64,000 nucleotides of DNA, taken from positions 98,930-162,929 of the forward strand of contig BPIL01000005.1 of assembly GCA_026004095.1 (NCBI GenBank). Reading direction: 5' to 3'. The position numbers and the translations under genes were made by a program. The notes beneath the pieces are model-generated. The model saw only the letters and a program-made list of their open reading frames with translations. It was not told the DNA's origin and made no database searches. The DNA is from Meiothermus sp. Lineage in GTDB: Bacteria; Deinococcota; Deinococci; Deinococcales; Thermaceae. Below, piece by piece: positions 11,268 to 19,884 of this stretch; positions within the stretch are counted from its first letter, which is position 1; each line of letters begins with the position of its first letter.

Positions 11268-14200
11268 CTAGGCCTTGCTAAGACCGAACTTAACGGAGCC
11301 CTCCTCGTCAGATAGCTCGGTGATGAAACCGGCCGGTTCGCCTGGCTCCAGGGAAAGGGCCAGGGTTTCTTCCTGAAGCCTCGAGCCGAACTTGGCCAGG
11401 GACTGCGCGTACTTGCCGTCGGCCTGGTAGGTTAGACGGATGCGATCCGAAACGTTCAGGCCCATATCCTTACGGGCCTGCTGTACCAGCCGGATCAGGT
11501 CGCGGCTGAGCCCCTCGAGCAGCAAGTCTTCATCGAGGCGAACCTCGAGCGCCGCCATATAACCCCCCTCCTCCTGGGCAGCAAAGCCCTCGGGCGAGAG
11601 GGCCTCGAGCAGCACCTCCGCAGGCTCCAGCACGATGCGCTCGCCCTCGAGCTCCAGGCTCAAACCCCGCCCTGCTTTGAGGGTTTGCGCCACCATCTGG
11701 CTATCGAGCTCGGCCAGGGCGGCCCGGATGGCCGGAACCCGCTTGCCATACTTCTTGCCCAGCAGCGGGAGGTTGGGGAGCACCCGGTAGGTTAGCAACT
11801 CCTCGCCCAGGCCCAGCACCTCCACCTGCTTCACGTTCAGCTCTTCCGCAATTTCATCGGCAAAGCGGCGCAAGCCGGCCAGCTCGGCCTCGCTGGGGGC
11901 GGTGACCAGCACCCTGGGCAGGGGGATGCGGGTTTTGATGCCGCTGGTGGCTCGAGCCCCTCGAGCCAGACCCACCACCTTCACCACCGCGCCCATCTGG
12001 GTTAGAAGCGTCGAGTCAATCAGATCGGAATTGACCTGGGGCCAGTCCGAAAGGTGCACCGACTCGGGGGCCTCGGGCTGAATCGAGCGCACCAGGTTTT
12101 GCCACAGGGCCTCGGCGATAAACGGCGTGAACGGTGCGGCAAGCTGGGTCACCGTGACCAGGGCCTCCCACAGGGTGGCATAGGCCGATTCGCGATCGGT
12201 GGTATCGTCGTTTTTCCAGAAGCGCCGGCGGTTGCGCCGCACATACCAGTTGGACAGCTCCTCCACAAACTGCTCGAGGGCCTTACCACCGCCGCGGGCG
12301 TCGTAGGCATCCAGGGCAGCCGTGACCTGTTGGATAAGCTGCTGCTGGCGGGCCACCAGCCACCGATCCATCTCCGGGCGATCCTGCACAGCGGGGCGCT
12401 GGTTCAGGTTGGGTCTGTCCAGGTTGGCGTACAGCACGAAGAAGCTGTATACGTTCCAGAGGGTGCCCAGAAAGCCCCGCTGGGCCTCCTGCACCAGGCG
12501 CTCGGAGAAGCGCTTTTGCTCCCCTGGTTCCGAACCGGTGAACAGATACCAGCGCACCGCGTCGGCCCCGTACTTGTCGAACATGGGCAGGGGCTCCACC
12601 ACGTTGCCCTTGCTTTTGGACATCTTGTGGCCCTTCTCGTCCACCAGGTGCCCCAGGCAGATGACGTTTTTGAAGCAGGGCTGGTCGTACAGCAAGGTCG
12701 AGATGGCGTGCAACGAGTAGAACCAGCCGCGGGTCTGGTCGATGGCCTCGCAGATGTAGTCGGCGGGGAAATGCTTGCGCCACAGTTCGAAGTTGGCCTC
12801 AAAACCGGGCAGCGGCTTGCCGTCCTGGTCAACCATCAGGTGCCACTGGGCGTAGGGCATGGCCCCCGAGTCGAACCAGACATCGAGCACCTCCGGCACC
12901 CGGCGGAAGGTTTTGCCGTTTTTGACAAAGGTAATTTCATCCACGTAGGGGCGGTGCAGGTCGACGTCGCTCAAGTCGCGGCCGACCAGCTCGGAAAGCT
13001 CCCGCACGCTGCCCACGCAGATGTACTCCGAGCCATCCTCCGAGACCCAGAAGGGCAGCGGCGTGCCCCAGTAGCGCTCGCGGCTGATGGCCCAGTCCAC
13101 GTTGTCCTTGAGCCAGTTGCCGAAGCGGCCGTGCTTGATGTGCTCGGGAATCCAGTGGATTTTCTCGTTGTTGTCGTACAGGGCCTGGCGGAAGTTGGAG
13201 GTTTTGATGTACCAGCTCGGCTTGGCGAAGTACAGGATGGGGTCGCCGGTGCGGTCGTGGAAGGGGTAGCGGTGGCGGATCTGCCCGGCATGGTACAGCA
13301 CCCCGCGCTCCTTCATGATGCGGATCAAGCCCTTATCAGCATCTTTGAAAAACTTGCCGCGCTCGTCGGTAACCTGCATCAGGCCGTACTCGTTGGTGCC
13401 AAAGAGCAAGGGCGTGCCGTATTGGCGGGCCAGCTCCAGGTCTTCAGCCCCGTAGACTGGGGCCTCGTGGGCAATCCCCGAGCCGTCCTCGGCGCTCACG
13501 AAGTCGGCCAGGGCGATGAAGTGCATGACCGGCTTGCCATCGGGGCGCTTTTCCCCTTGCTGCTGTACCACGCCCAGCTCCACGCACACCTCGGGGAAGG
13601 GGGGGGTGTACTCCCACCACTCCAGATCGGCGCCCTTGAGGTGTGCGATCACCTCGAGCTCCTCCTTGTGCAGCTCTTTGAGCCGCTCCACCGCCTCGGT
13701 GGCAAAAATCAGGTGGCCCACCGAGGGCGACCGTACCACGGCGTAGTCCATCGCTGGGTTCACGGCGGCCATGGTGTTGGAGGGCAGCGTCCAGGGGGTG
13801 GTGGTCCAGACCAGAATAGCCAGGTTTTCTAAATCCTCGAGCCGCACCCCCTGGGCCTGGAGTTTTTCCCGTACCGCGGGCGGGGTGGTCTCGAGCTTTA
13901 AGGGGAAGCGCACATACACGCTGGGGTCGTCCACTTCCCGATAACCATCGGCAATCTCGTTTTGCGAGAGGGTGGTGGAGATGCGGGGCGAGAGCGGCAC
14001 CACCTTGTAGTCCTGCACCACCATGCCCTTATCCCACATGCGCTTGAGCAGGTTCCAGACCGACTCGATGTAGGAGTTGTGGTAGGTCACGTAGGCGTTC
14101 TCGAGGTCCAGCCACATGCCCATGCGCTCGGTGAAGTAGTTCCAGTCCTCAATGTTGGCAAATACCCACTCCCGGCACTGCTTGGTAAACTCGGCGATCT

Positions 14201-14549
14201 CCTGGTGGTTCAGGGCCTTGCGGCCCAGCACGCCCAGCTTTTTCTCCACCGCAATCTCTACCGGCAGGCCGTGGGTGTCCCAGCCCCCCTTGCGGGTGAC
14301 GTGGTAGCCCTGCATGGTTTTGTAGCGGGGGAAGATGTCCTTGAAACTGCGGGCCAGCACGTGGTGCATGGCCGGCTTGCCATTGGCGGTGGGAGGGCCT
14401 TCGTAGAAGACGAACTCGCCCTTGGGCGCGCTTTTCCGATCCGACTTGGCAAAAATTTGATTCTCACGCCAAAAAGCCAGTACGGCTTCTTCCAGCTTGG
14501 GGAAATTGGTCTCGGTCACCTCTTGAAACAGCTTTTTTTCCTCCACCAT
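11268..14549 (-). CDS. ileS: Isoleucine--tRNA ligase, eukaryote-like type
   Basis: A 1093-residue class I synthetase. GPPTANGKPAMHHVLAR carries the HIGH-equivalent (HHVL, 62-65), followed by YHVTRKGGWDTHGLPVE, the TTTPWTLPSN editing-domain entrance, the DVWFDSGAMPYAQWH block, and KMSKS within GHKMSKSKGNVVEP. The C-terminal half is the long anticodon-binding region of the type 2 (eukaryote-like) form found in Thermus, a form generally less sensitive to mupirocin. The ATG at 14549 follows AAAGGAACC. Expression is probably set by the T-box leader upstream. Ends beside the triple hairpins. Confidence 0.97.
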   Translation of the reverse strand: MVEEKKLFQEVTETNFPKLEEAVLAFWRENQIFAKSDRKSAPKGEFVFYEGPPTANGKPAMHHVLARSFKDIFPRYKTMQGYHVTRKGGWDTHGLPVEIAVEKKLGVLGRKALNHQEIAEFTKQCREWVFANIEDWNYFTERMGMWLDLENAYVTYHNSYIESVWNLLKRMWDKGMVVQDYKVVPLSPRISTTLSQNEIADGYREVDDPSVYVRFPLKLETTPPAVREKLQAQGVRLEDLENLAILVWTTTPWTLPSNTMAAVNPAMDYAVVRSPSVGHLIFATEAVERLKELHKEELEVIAHLKGADLEWWEYTPPFPEVCVELGVVQQQGEKRPDGKPVMHFIALADFVSAEDGSGIAHEAPVYGAEDLELARQYGTPLLFGTNEYGLMQVTDERGKFFKDADKGLIRIMKERGVLYHAGQIRHRYPFHDRTGDPILYFAKPSWYIKTSNFRQALYDNNEKIHWIPEHIKHGRFGNWLKDNVDWAISRERYWGTPLPFWVSEDGSEYICVGSVRELSELVGRDLSDVDLHRPYVDEITFVKNGKTFRRVPEVLDVWFDSGAMPYAQWHLMVDQDGKPLPGFEANFELWRKHFPADYICEAIDQTRGWFYSLHAISTLLYDQPCFKNVICLGHLVDEKGHKMSKSKGNVVEPLPMFDKYGADAVRWYLFTGSEPGEQKRFSERLVQEAQRGFLGTLWNVYSFFVLYANLDRPNLNQRPAVQDRPEMDRWLVARQQQLIQQVTAALDAYDARGGGKALEQFVEELSNWYVRRNRRRFWKNDDTTDRESAYATLWEALVTVTQLAAPFTPFIAEALWQNLVRSIQPEAPESVHLSDWPQVNSDLIDSTLLTQMGAVVKVVGLARGARATSGIKTRIPLPRVLVTAPSEAELAGLRRFADEIAEELNVKQVEVLGLGEELLTYRVLPNLPLLGKKYGKRVPAIRAALAELDSQMVAQTLKAGRGLSLELEGERIVLEPAEVLLEALSPEGFAAQEEGGYMAALEVRLDEDLLLEGLSRDLIRLVQQARKDMGLNVSDRIRLTYQADGKYAQSLAKFGSRLQEETLALSLEPGEPAGFITELSDEEGSVKFGLSKA

Positions 14550-14551
14550 AA

Positions 14552-14905
14552 CCTGGTTCCTTTCTGAGGCGGGTCACAAATAAAAACCGCCCGACCTGTG
14601 ACCCAAAGTTCCTCAGGTGCGGACGAGAAGCTCAGCTCGAGGTTTCCCGCGTTACCACCGCACTTCCCGAACGCTTTTGACGGCGCTCGGGCACTCGTTC
14701 GCGCTGTTTCGGGCGCACCCGTTGGGGTCTACTCAGGCCCACCGGCCCTTTCTTCCCAAGCTGCCTGGGGTGATCCTTGGCTTCCAGGTTGCCGCCTGGC
14801 TCGCACCCTCCCAGGCTCGCTGCATGGTCTTTGAAAGCCTACCTGTCCCCAGCTCTTTACACCGGTCGAAGCCTGTGCTATATTGCGCTGCTGGCAACCG
14901 GCTAA
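14552..14905 (-). promoter_or_regulatory. T-box riboswitch leader of ileS (isoleucine specifier)
   Basis: On the minus strand the leader has an actinobacterial-style stem I (AGCGAGCC...GGTGCGAGCC...) with a candidate specifier ATC (Ile) at 14774-14772 in GGATCACC. The T-box sequence TGGTAACGCGG is at 14657-14647. It is enclosed by GTGCGG (14663-14658) pairing with CCGCAC (14622-14617) to form the antiterminator. The same CCGCAC begins a terminator: CCGCACCTG (14622-14614) with CAGGT and GCGG (14598-14587), then TTTTTATTT. A second hairpin pairs 14604-14597 with 14578-14571. Uncharged tRNA-Ile should favour read-through into ileS. Confidence 0.87.
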
Positions 14906-14910
14906 CCTGA

Positions 14911-14939
14911 ATGGTAGCAAGCTGCTAACCCCGCGTCAA
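14911..14939 (-). promoter_or_regulatory. Promoter of the ileS T-box transcript
   Basis: On the minus strand TTGACG (14939-14934) and TACCAT (14916-14911) are 17 bases apart. An overlapping alternative is TTAGCC (14905-14900) with TATAGC (14882-14877), also 17 apart. Confidence 0.55.
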
Positions 14940-14951
14940 CAACCAGATCAC

Positions 14952-14981
14952 TTGTTTCTCATCGCTGGTCGGCGATATACT
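14952..14981 (+). promoter_or_regulatory. Promoter of talC-rho
   Basis: TTGTTT (14952-14957) and TATACT (14976-14981) with an 18-base spacer, about 53 bases before the talC start and just outside the divergent ileS promoter. Confidence 0.6.
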
Positions 14982-15034
14982 CGCCTGGAAAACCCGTCCA
15001 AACCTGACCAGAAGCGGGAAGGAGTACATGCGCC

Positions 15035-15685
15035 ATGGATCTGTACCTGGATACTGCTGAAGTGAGTGAAATCAGAGAGATAGCCGCCTGGGGCGTGCTG
15101 GCCGGTGTTACCACCAACCCCTCCCTGATCGCTAGATCGGGCCGCCCGCTCGAGCCCACCATCAAGGAAATCTGTCAGATTGTGCAGGGCCCGGTCTCGG
15201 CCGAAGTGGTTTCCACCACCGCCGCCGAGATGATTGCCGAAGGGCGCCGTCTGGCTGCCATCGACCCGCACGTGGTGGTCAAACTGCCCACCACCGTGGA
15301 TGGCCTCAAGGCCTGCAAAGCGCTTTCTGACGAAGGCATCCGTATCAACATGACCCTGGTGTTTTCGGCCAATCAGGCCCTGCTCTGCGCCAAGGCCGGG
15401 GCCTGGTGCGTTTCACCCTTCCTGGGCCGCATCGATGATATCTCCTGGGAAGGCATGGACTTAATCCGCGAAATTGCCGAACTCTTCCAGGTGCAGAACC
15501 TCAGCACCCGGATTCTGGCGGCCTCTATTCGCCACCCCCGCCACGTGACCCAGGCGGCCATGCTGGGGGCCGATATCGCTACCATGCCCGCCAAGGTTTT
15601 CCAGCAGCTGGTCAAGCACCCCCTGACCGATCTGGGGCTCAAGGCCTTTTTAGAAGACTGGGCCAAAGCCAATCCAAAAGTATAG
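15035..15685 (+). CDS. Transaldolase, small TalC/Fsa type
   Basis: A 216-residue TIM-barrel aldolase of the short transaldolase subfamily. It begins MDLYLDTAEVSEIREIA, then VTTNPSLIARSGR, and VVVKLPTT with the Schiff-base Lys83. NMTLVFSANQALLCAKAGAWCVSPFLGRIDD and the TRILAASIRH block follow. It moves dihydroxyacetone units between sugar phosphates in the pentose phosphate pathway, complementing rpiA. Close relatives include fructose-6-phosphate aldolase, which cannot be excluded by eye. AAGGAG sits before the ATG. rho follows after 42 bases and is probably co-transcribed. Confidence 0.9.
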   Translation: MDLYLDTAEVSEIREIAAWGVLAGVTTNPSLIARSGRPLEPTIKEICQIVQGPVSAEVVSTTAAEMIAEGRRLAAIDPHVVVKLPTTVDGLKACKALSDEGIRINMTLVFSANQALLCAKAGAWCVSPFLGRIDDISWEGMDLIREIAELFQVQNLSTRILAASIRHPRHVTQAAMLGADIATMPAKVFQQLVKHPLTDLGLKAFLEDWAKANPKV

Positions 15686-15727
15686 AAACGCAAAACCCAA
15701 GCAAATAAGCAAAATGGAGTAACCACC

Positions 15728-17074
15728 ATGCCCAAATCCAGCACTGCCGATCCCAACGCCGAAGCCCAGGTCACCGTGACCCGCACCGGCAAGAAAATCC
15801 GCCGCAAGGTCGAGAACAAGGTTCCACTGAGCTACCAGGAACTCTCGAGCCGCATCCTACCCGAGCTGCACCTACTGGCCGCGGAAGCCGGTATTCCCAA
15901 CTATAAAAAGCTCTCCAAGGACGAGCTGGTCATGCTCCTGCTCTCGCAGGAGGCCAGCGAAGAAGGTCTGGTGATCGCCAAGGGCTACCTGGAGATCAGC
16001 CAGGACGGCTATGGCTTTTTGCAGGAAGACCTCTACAACCTCGACTCCCGTACGGCCATTGTTTCGGCGGGCCTGATCAAGCAGTACCAGCTACGCACCG
16101 GCGACTACGTGGTAGGCAAGGCCCGGGTAGCCCGTGAAAACGAGCGCTACGGCACGCTGATGAAGGTCGAGGCGGTCAACAACCTCGACCCCGAGGCCGC
16201 CGCCAAACGCCCCAAGTTCGACGACCTGATTCCGCAGTTCCCCGACCGCCAGATTATCCTCGAGACCACCGGAGAGGAGTCCTCCAACCGCGTCATCGAC
16301 CTGCTGGCGCCCATCGGGCGGGGGCAGCGCGGCCTGATTGTGGCGCCGCCCAAGGCCGGTAAGACCACCCTACTGAAGAAGGTGGCTCGAGCCGTGCTTA
16401 GAAACGAGCCCGATATCAAAGTGATCGTGCTGCTGATTGACGAGCGCCCCGAAGAGGTCACCGATTTCCGTGAGTCGGTCGAGGGGGCCGAGGTGATCGC
16501 CTCCACCTTCGATGAGCCGCCGCAGAACCACATCCGGGTGGCCGAGTTCGTGCACGAGCGGAGCCGCCGGATTGTCGAGGAAGGTGGGCACGTTCTGATT
16601 CTGCTGGATTCCATCACCCGCCTGGCCCGGGCCAACAACCTGGTCACGCCGCCTACCGGGCGCACCCTTTCGGGCGGTCTGGACTCCGCCGCCCTGCACT
16701 TCCCCAAACGCTTCCTGGGGGCTGCCCGTAACATTCGCGGCGGCGGCTCGCTCACCATCCTGGCTACGGCCCTGGTCGAAACCGGTAGCCGGATGGACGA
16801 TGTAATCTTCGAGGAGTTCAAGGGCACCGGCAACATGGAGTTGCACCTCTCGCGCCGGCTGGAAGAGCGCCGCATCTTCCCGGCCATTGACATCCTCAAG
16901 TCGGGTACCCGCCGCGAGGAACTGCTGCTAGGCGAAGAAGTAATCCAAAAAATGTGGCTCTTGCGCAAGGTGCTGGCCGATATGGACCCGGCCGAGGCCA
17001 TGGAAATGCTGCTTGCGCGCCTGTCTCGCACCAAGACCAACAAAGAGTTCCTTGCAACTTTGGGTGGAAAGTAG
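15728..17074 (+). CDS. rho: Transcription termination factor Rho
   Basis: A 448-residue hexameric RNA helicase. A short basic N-terminal extension precedes the Rho N-domain (YQELSSRILPELHLLAAEAGI, 36-57) and the primary RNA-binding CSD with GYLEISQDGYGFLQ (86-99). The ATPase domain has Walker A APPKAGKTT (206-214), Walker B VIVLLIDERPEEV, and the secondary-site Q-loop and R-loop regions (PPTGRTLSGG, GTGNMELHLSRRLEERR). Length and motifs are complete. The start ATG follows AAAATGGAGT. It is the second gene after the small transaldolase. Confidence 0.97.
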   Translation: MPKSSTADPNAEAQVTVTRTGKKIRRKVENKVPLSYQELSSRILPELHLLAAEAGIPNYKKLSKDELVMLLLSQEASEEGLVIAKGYLEISQDGYGFLQEDLYNLDSRTAIVSAGLIKQYQLRTGDYVVGKARVARENERYGTLMKVEAVNNLDPEAAAKRPKFDDLIPQFPDRQIILETTGEESSNRVIDLLAPIGRGQRGLIVAPPKAGKTTLLKKVARAVLRNEPDIKVIVLLIDERPEEVTDFRESVEGAEVIASTFDEPPQNHIRVAEFVHERSRRIVEEGGHVLILLDSITRLARANNLVTPPTGRTLSGGLDSAALHFPKRFLGAARNIRGGGSLTILATALVETGSRMDDVIFEEFKGTGNMELHLSRRLEERRIFPAIDILKSGTRREELLLGEEVIQKMWLLRKVLADMDPAEAMEMLLARLSRTKTNKEFLATLGGK

Positions 17075-17198
17075 GTATACTTCCTCCGGAAGTCATCGGG
17101 AACCCAGAAAATGCTCTACGCTACATTCTGAGGTTCCACTAAAGGAGCTGCTGCTTTTTAGGTAACTTCCAAAGAAAAGCGCAGCCTCGGAGGTTGAC

Positions 17199-18416
17199 TT
17201 GGCTATCAGCGAACTCTTGAGCAGTGTCTTGGCGACGGGAATCTTCAGTCTGCCATTGGGGCTGAACCAGCCCAACCTGCCTGGAACCGAGATCAAAGTG
17301 GGTACACCCGCACGCAAAGGCTGGGTGATCTACACCGTGCGCCCCGGCGATACCCTGAGCCAGATCGCCAGCCGATACCGGGTAGATGCCAGGGCCATCA
17401 TCTACAGCAGTGGTTTACAAAACGCTGTGCTGCGGCCTGGGCAGGAGCTGCGCATCCCTCTGGTTGAAGAGACCAACAATGAGACCCGTCTTCCCCCCGG
17501 CGTTCGGGCCTACGTAGTGCGCAGCGGTGACACCGTGGAGTCGATTGCCAGGCGCTTCGACCTGACCATTCTGGGGCTGGTCTCGGCGAACCCAGGCTTG
17601 CAAAGCCTGGATCGCCTCGATGTGGGCTCCACCCTGTACATTCCTACGGGGGAGCCCGGTTTGCTGCTACAGCTCAGGAAAGGGGAGACCATCCACGATC
17701 TGGCCCAGCGTTTTGGTCTTTCGGTTACCGAAGTAGCCAAGGCCAACGGGCTGGCCTCACCCACCGATGTGCGGCCTGGTGATCTGATCTTGTTGCCCAG
17801 GGTGCAGGCCAGGGCCACCTATCAGCGTCTCCTGCAAATTCAGGAAGCTGAGCGCCGGGCCCGCGAAGAGGAAGCCCGTCGGCTGGCGGAGCAGCGCCGC
17901 AAGCAGGAGGAGGCTCGGCAAAAGCAATTGGCTGAGCAGCGTCGCTTGCAGGCGCAATCACGCGCGCGCCTCCAGCAACAGACGCAAAGTCAACCCCGCC
18001 TGCGCCCGGCCAATGCGGTGGTGGCTGCGGCCGGCTACCGCTGGCCGATCTCAAACTTTACCATTACCACCTACTTCGGGCGGCGTGGCGTGTTCCAGCG
18101 CTTTCATACCGGCATCGATCTGGCCGCACCTATTGGTACGCCCATCTACGCGGCCAGGGCTGGGCAGGTCGATACCGCCGGGTGGAGCCGCTATGGTTAT
18201 GGCTTGCACGTCATTATCAACCATGGTGGGGCACAGGAGACCCTTTATGCCCATATGTCGCGGATTGTGGTGCGTCCAGGGCAGTGGGTAGATAGGGGAG
18301 ATCTCATCGGTTATGTGGGCTCCACGGGGTGGAGCACCGGCCCTCACCTGCACTTTGAGGTGCGGGTTGGGGGGGCTGGCTCGCAACCCGCTTGGCCTAT
18401 CTGCCCTGAGCCTTAG
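17199..18416 (+). CDS. LysM and M23 peptidase, EnvC/NlpD-like
   Basis: 405 residues with three LysM domains (VIYTVRPGDTLSQIASRY at about 43, YVVRSGDTVESIARRF at about 106, and a third, divergent, LRKGETIHDLAQRF at about 158), a highly charged Arg/Glu/Gln coiled coil (about 205-265), and an M23 domain with GRRGVFQRFHTGID, GYGLHVIINHGG and GPHLHFEV zinc motifs. It should cut peptidoglycan cross-links or activate amidases at division. The start is TTG with GGAGG at 17189-17193; the signal peptide is weak. The final residues (AGSQPAWPICPEP) do not look like a normal M23 end. A G7 run at 18369-18375 and CTTGGCC at 18391-18397 suggest frameshifts. Confidence 0.88.
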   Translation: MAISELLSSVLATGIFSLPLGLNQPNLPGTEIKVGTPARKGWVIYTVRPGDTLSQIASRYRVDARAIIYSSGLQNAVLRPGQELRIPLVEETNNETRLPPGVRAYVVRSGDTVESIARRFDLTILGLVSANPGLQSLDRLDVGSTLYIPTGEPGLLLQLRKGETIHDLAQRFGLSVTEVAKANGLASPTDVRPGDLILLPRVQARATYQRLLQIQEAERRAREEEARRLAEQRRKQEEARQKQLAEQRRLQAQSRARLQQQTQSQPRLRPANAVVAAAGYRWPISNFTITTYFGRRGVFQRFHTGIDLAAPIGTPIYAARAGQVDTAGWSRYGYGLHVIINHGGAQETLYAHMSRIVVRPGQWVDRGDLIGYVGSTGWSTGPHLHFEVRVGGAGSQPAWPICPEP

Positions 18417-18542
18417 GTTGCGCTGCTCTAGGCGCAGTGAGCGTTGGTTGCTGCGGGGCCTGCGTCGTGATCGCACGCGATGTTTTGGCGGAGCTAACCT
18501 AAACGCTTGTAAACCCGTAAACTGGTAGCGACATGTTTTTCT

Positions 18543-19160
18543 TTGAGCTCCTTGGTAGAGATCCCTCTGGCCTATCTGGTGGCCTTCGCGGCAGCCGCCT
18601 TTGGTCTGGTTGTCCATAACCTGTTTCAAGCCTATTTGGCTGATCGTTACAGGGACAGCGACCCCAGGCGTTATGGCTTTCTAACGGTGGAGCCTCGAGT
18701 ACACCTGGATGGTCTGGGTCTTATTTTCCTGGCGCTGCTTGGCTTTGGTTTTCCGCGCCTGGTTCCCTGGCGGTTGTTTGGTTCCAAAGGAGCCCAAACC
18801 GCGCTGATGGGGCCGCTGGGTTTTTTTGTGGCTGCCTTTTTTTACATTTTGTTTGGGAGGTTGCTGGATAGCTTAGGGCCGGCGACCTCGAGCATCGCCC
18901 TGGGCTTGACAATTGCGGGTTCTTTGATGATCAGCCATGCTGCGGTTTTTCTGTTTCCTGTGCCCCCTCTGGATGGGGCAAGGGTGGTATACGCGATTGG
19001 AAGCCCTGAGGCCCGGCGTTTTATGGATCAGCTGCAAAGCTACGGCTTTGTGGGCTTTTTTCTCATTTTCCTGGTTTTAAATCTGACCGGGATTCTGCCG
19101 GCCATCCGGGAGGGCCTGAGTGGTTTGCTAAACAGCCTATTCGCTGCGATTGGCTTGTAG
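18543..19160 (+). CDS. Inactive M50 (site-2 protease-like) membrane protein
   Basis: 205 residues with about five hydrophobic segments. It aligns with the next gene: VVHNLFQAYLADRY occupies the place of the active-site HExxH, reading HNLFQ, so Glu and the second His are gone. PVPPLDGARVV keeps the third M50 motif, NPxPxxDG-like, near the C-terminus. It is therefore probably a pseudoprotease. The called start is TTG at 18543. A better N-terminus (MFFFELLGRDP) begins at an ATG at 18533 in another frame and would join by a one-base change, so the start may be disrupted. It abuts the active homologue. Confidence 0.75.
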   Translation: MSSLVEIPLAYLVAFAAAAFGLVVHNLFQAYLADRYRDSDPRRYGFLTVEPRVHLDGLGLIFLALLGFGFPRLVPWRLFGSKGAQTALMGPLGFFVAAFFYILFGRLLDSLGPATSSIALGLTIAGSLMISHAAVFLFPVPPLDGARVVYAIGSPEARRFMDQLQSYGFVGFFLIFLVLNLTGILPAIREGLSGLLNSLFAAIGL

Positions 19161-19814
19161 ATGGGCTTACTACCGCTCCTGCAAACCGACCCCCTGGCTT
19201 TCGGCCTGGTGGTGCTGGTGCTGCTGGTCTCTTTAGCGCTGCACGAGTGGGGGCACGCTATCACGGCCCTGTGGATGGGCGATTCAACCGCCAAGGATCA
19301 GGGCCGGGTAACCCTCAATCCCATCAAGCACCTAGATCTAATCGGCTCAATCATGATTCTCCTGGTTGGTTTTGGCTGGGCCAAGCCCGTGCCGATTTAT
19401 CCACCCAATTTTCGCCGGTATCGTGTTGGGCTTTTTGTGGTCTCGATAGCGGGAATTTGCATCAACCTATGCATCGCCACCCTACTTGCCGCCCTACTTC
19501 GCTGGATGCTTGTATCCGGTCTTTTAGAGAATCCCAGCCATGGGGTTTTAATCGTAGCCCAGGCCATGGCTGTGGCAGCCAGCATCAACCTGACCTTGGC
19601 GGTGTTCAATCTACTACCTATTCCACCCCTGGATGGCTCCAAAATATTGCAAAGTTTTCTTCCTTTGCGCTGGCATCCTTACATTTGGCGTCTGGAAGCA
19701 AACCCCACCTATGCCATTGTGGCCTTGCTGTTGCTGCTAACAGTATTCCGGCAACCCCTGGGTAGTTTTCTCAGCCTGGTGCGAACCTGGTTTTTTGATG
19801 CCTTTGGTCTTTGA
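19161..19814 (+). CDS. M50 family intramembrane metalloprotease
   Basis: A 217-residue site-2 protease family protein with about six membrane segments. The zinc motif HEWGH is near residue 29 (LVSLALHEWGHAITALWMGD), followed by GRVTLNPIKHLDLIG. FNLLPIPPLDGSKIL near residue 157 gives the Asp ligand. It has no PDZ domain, so it belongs to the compact group seen in Thermus and Bacillus. Such enzymes cut transmembrane substrates, often anti-sigma factors; the substrate here is unknown. The ATG follows the upstream TAG without a gap, so translation is probably coupled to the inactive homologue. Confidence 0.92.
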   Translation: MGLLPLLQTDPLAFGLVVLVLLVSLALHEWGHAITALWMGDSTAKDQGRVTLNPIKHLDLIGSIMILLVGFGWAKPVPIYPPNFRRYRVGLFVVSIAGICINLCIATLLAALLRWMLVSGLLENPSHGVLIVAQAMAVAASINLTLAVFNLLPIPPLDGSKILQSFLPLRWHPYIWRLEANPTYAIVALLLLLTVFRQPLGSFLSLVRTWFFDAFGL

Positions 19815-19835
19815 TGGCGACCGCAGTAGAAGAGC

Positions 19836-19871
19836 AAACCCGACGGGGTCGTAAGTAACCCCGTCGGGTTT
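19836..19871. terminator. Bidirectional intrinsic terminator
   Basis: AAACCCGACGGGGT (19836-19849) pairs perfectly over 14 bp with ACCCCGTCGGGTTT (19858-19871), loop of 8. It lies between the M50 gene and convergent sucD, with A and T ends that suit both strands. Confidence 0.85.
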
Positions 19872-19884
19872 CTGCCGCCAGGTG

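Noticed and set aside
12054..13832. 592-codon open frame opposite ileS
   Set aside because: It is the antisense of a perfectly conserved synthetase; high GC at third positions opens the complementary frame. No domain or start signal is evident.
14598..14910. Two short plus-strand frames over the ileS leader
   Set aside because: They lie opposite the T-box RNA, whose structure explains the sequence. They have no ribosome-binding site and no homology.
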